Part shown: piece after piece, positions 17,508-19,019 of the stretch
Layout: the number at the start of each line of letters is the position of its first letter
How positions within the stretch are numbered: position 1 is the stretch's first letter
Assembly: GCA_027577415.1 (NCBI GenBank)
Contig: JANBQS010000387.1
Location: 1 to 19,019 of the forward strand
Length of the DNA stretch: 19,019 nt
From: Coemansia sp. RSA 922
Taxonomy: Eukaryota; Kickxellomycota; Kickxellomycetes; Kickxellales; Kickxellaceae
Reading direction: 5' to 3'
Program-made: the position numbers and the translations under genes
Notes under the pieces: generated by a model
Database searches by the model: none
What the model was told of the DNA's origin: nothing
What the model saw: the letters and a program-made list of their open reading frames with translations, nothing else

Positions 17508-19019
17508 TCAAAACGAGCTGGACTGAGTCTGTAGGCTCGTTGACAGCTGTTCCAGGCACTCTTTGGTGTGAGGGCTGATGCGCTTGCTAGCAACATAAAT
17601 GAGGCGCTTTATAACCGCCTCCACCTTGGCTTCTTGGAGACCCAAGAACAACAGGCTTTGGAACCTATTGCTCATGAGCATACCCTTGGCAACAAGGCCC
17701 TCAGTGTCGCCACTACTGCGCTGGCCCTCGTAGAAGCTGTTACACTCTCTTACCTCTACCAGAGCCTGCCCCATGCTGTTGTGTTTAGTTAGGAGTCGGC
17801 CAAGCTTTTTTATCCAGGTCTTGACCATTTCGCAAACGTCGCTTGGTTCCATCGGCTGAACACCCTTTTCTGTGACGACGCTAATCGAGTGCAGGTCTAA
17901 CCCGGTTACGTCCATAAACATGCTGCTTATAATCGTTCCTGTCAGGAGGTCGACTGGGATTTGGCACATTCTGACAACGACGAAGCATAAACGCGGCCCG
18001 AGAACTGTCGCGTTTGCGTCTTTGGCGAGGCCGAGTTGCTCAAGATAGCTTCGGCGGAGCTCGGTGCGCTCCAGGTCGCGGCGGCAGAGAATGTTGAGGT
18101 CGGCGGTATCCTCCTCCTCAAGTTGGGGCGCCCAGTGCTCCAGCGCCACCACACTGGCCAGCGTTACGATACACTCTTGAGGCGGGGCGGTGCTGGGCAT
18201 CAACTCGCAGCCGTAGATGTGGCTGTATGCGTCGAGAACATATCCCAGGCTGACATAAGGTGCCTCGCCAAGGGCAACCAGGAGGCGCTCACTGGTCACC
18301 CGCACACCCGAAACGTCACAGATCATGCCCGAAGCGTCATAGATCATGCACGACGAATTGGTCGCTGTGACGCTGTCGCTAACGCACATGTCGAGTCTTT
18401 GACGTTTAACAACTTGCGACGACTCTGACGCGTTATTGCGTGAAGCCCTGTGTACCCACTCCTGAGTCGCGAGGTGCCGATCAATAGGTTGATCGGCATT
18501 GAGAATAGCCGCGAATTGGGCTGCATCGACAGGGGCGACGTAGGCTGAGATGTCGGCGGCAAGGGCGTCAGCAGCGGGTGCGGCAAAGGCTGAGAAGTCG
18601 GCGGCATGGGAGCCAACGGCAGGAGCGTCGCCAAAGATAGAGGCGCCAGCGGCAGGAGCGCCGAATGCTGAGATGTCGCCGGCAAGGGTGCCAGCGGCAG
18701 GAGCGTCGCCAAAGATAGAGGCACCAGTGGCAGGAGCAACACCAAAGGTAGTGGCGCCGGCGGCAGGAGCGACGAGGGCTGAGATGTCACAATCTAGGAT
18801 GCCGGCGGCAGGAGCAAAGTAGGCTGAGATGTCGCGATCAAGGACGCCGGCAGCGGGAGCGACGCCAAACGTAGTGGCACCAGTGGCAGGAGCGATGAGG
18901 GCTGAGAAGTCGAGCGCTGAGACGCCGATGGCAGGAGCGTTGCCAAAGGTAGTGGCGCCGGCGGCAGGAGCGACGAGGGCTGAGATGTCACAATCTAGGA
19001 TGCCGGCGGCAGGAGCAAA
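17508..19019 (-). CDS. Partial unknown protein X with FG-containing repeats
   Basis: The frame is open from the right edge to the TGA at 17508-17510, giving 503 residues; the start lies outside. The first in-frame ATG is only at 18389 (residue 211), but the frame is open throughout and encodes ordered repeats upstream, so that ATG is not the start. Residues 1 to about 170 are Ala/Pro/Gly-rich tandem repeats mixing an 11-residue unit like APAAGATTFGV and a 15-residue unit like APAAGILDCDISALV; six FG dipeptides are visible. A junction follows with a basic VVKRQRLD patch (about 202-209), then a largely helical 290-residue C-terminal region. FG repeats recall nucleoporins or transport factors, but the C-terminal region matches no family I know. 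X' at the left edge is its diverged paralogue. Confidence 0.7.
   Translation of the reverse strand, partial: FAPAAGILDCDISALVAPAAGATTFGNAPAIGVSALDFSALIAPATGATTFGVAPAAGVLDRDISAYFAPAAGILDCDISALVAPAAGATTFGVAPATGASIFGDAPAAGTLAGDISAFGAPAAGASIFGDAPAVGSHAADFSAFAAPAADALAADISAYVAPVDAAQFAAILNADQPIDRHLATQEWVHRASRNNASESSQVVKRQRLDMCVSDSVTATNSSCMIYDASGMICDVSGVRVTSERLLVALGEAPYVSLGYVLDAYSHIYGCELMPSTAPPQECIVTLASVVALEHWAPQLEEEDTADLNILCRRDLERTELRRSYLEQLGLAKDANATVLGPRLCFVVVRMCQIPVDLLTGTIISSMFMDVTGLDLHSISVVTEKGVQPMEPSDVCEMVKTWIKKLGRLLTKHNSMGQALVEVRECNSFYEGQRSSGDTEGLVAKGMLMSNRFQSLLFLGLQEAKVEAVIKRLIYVASKRISPHTKECLEQLSTSLQTQSSSF
18520..19019 (-). repeat. In-frame coding minisatellite of gene X
   Basis: GC-rich tandem units of 33 and 45 bp, built on a GGCAGGAGC core (plus strand), are arranged into a higher-order repeat. 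A block of about 77 bp ending at 18818 recurs identically ending at 19019, an offset of 201 bp (67 codons). All spacings are multiples of three, so expansion keeps the reading frame. The array continues past the window edge. Confidence 0.75.

Noticed and set aside
18550..18822. Plus-strand Ala-rich ORF in the repeat array
   Set aside because: It is a mirror of the coding minisatellite; the minus frame is open over the whole 1.5 kb and continues into the conserved X C-terminus.
1..19019. Assembly fold-back artefact as the source of the inverted repeat
   Set aside because: The arms differ by many substitutions, a ~35-bp indel and a strongly diverged outer gene, which copying of one strand during assembly would not give.
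1..19019. CRISPR arrays, rRNA genes or intact tRNA genes
   Set aside because: No direct-repeat/spacer pattern, rRNA-like stretch or complete cloverleaf was recognised; the gene set is eukaryotic.

Overview
The window looks like nuclear DNA of a fungus, probably an early-diverging one. The basis is compact genes with short GT-AG introns, a TACTAAT branch-point-like element, gene gaps of 5 to 200 bp, and purely eukaryotic housekeeping genes (ER glucosidase I, APC/C activator, CK2 beta, RING and OTU ubiquitin enzymes). The lineage is inference from gene content and style only.

The layout is dominated by a large imperfect inverted repeat. The left arm (from the left edge to about 4741) holds the 3' end of an unrecognised gene (X'), a 1.5-kb intergenic stretch, a glucosidase I gene (MOGS, + strand) and, convergent with it after only 5 bp, the last exon of an OTUD3-like deubiquitinase (- strand). 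The right arm (about 13098 to at least 17507, probably into X) holds the same elements in mirror order: an orphan copy of OTUD3 exon 2 (+), a second intact MOGS (-), the duplicated intergenic stretch, and paralogue X (-), which runs off the right edge.

The roughly 8.4-kb unique spacer carries, left to right: exon 1 and the intron of OTUD3 (-), a Cdh1/Fizzy-related APC/C coactivator (-), an RNF126/RNF115-type E3 ligase (+), a membrane-anchored carboxypeptidase Q-like M28 peptidase (-), and the CK2 regulatory subunit (-). Three of these (OTUD3, Cdh1, RNF126-like) belong to the ubiquitin system, though nothing shows that they are co-regulated.

Four points are the most unusual. (1) The inner edge of the repeat lies at the first codon of OTUD3 exon 2, so inversion of the spacer by recombination between the arms would leave OTUD3 intact but joined to the other copy of its C-terminal exon. 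(2) The CK2 beta start codon exists only after splicing, because an 87-bp intron separates its A from its TG. (3) Identity between the arms is uneven: the two MOGS proteins differ at 12 of 783 residues, but X and X' are only about 45% identical in protein over their last ~54 residues, less conserved than the non-coding DNA beside them. (4) Gene X carries an N-terminal array of FG-containing Ala/Pro/Gly repeats with frame-preserving expansions; it has no in-frame ATG before residue 211 and so escapes simple ORF calling.
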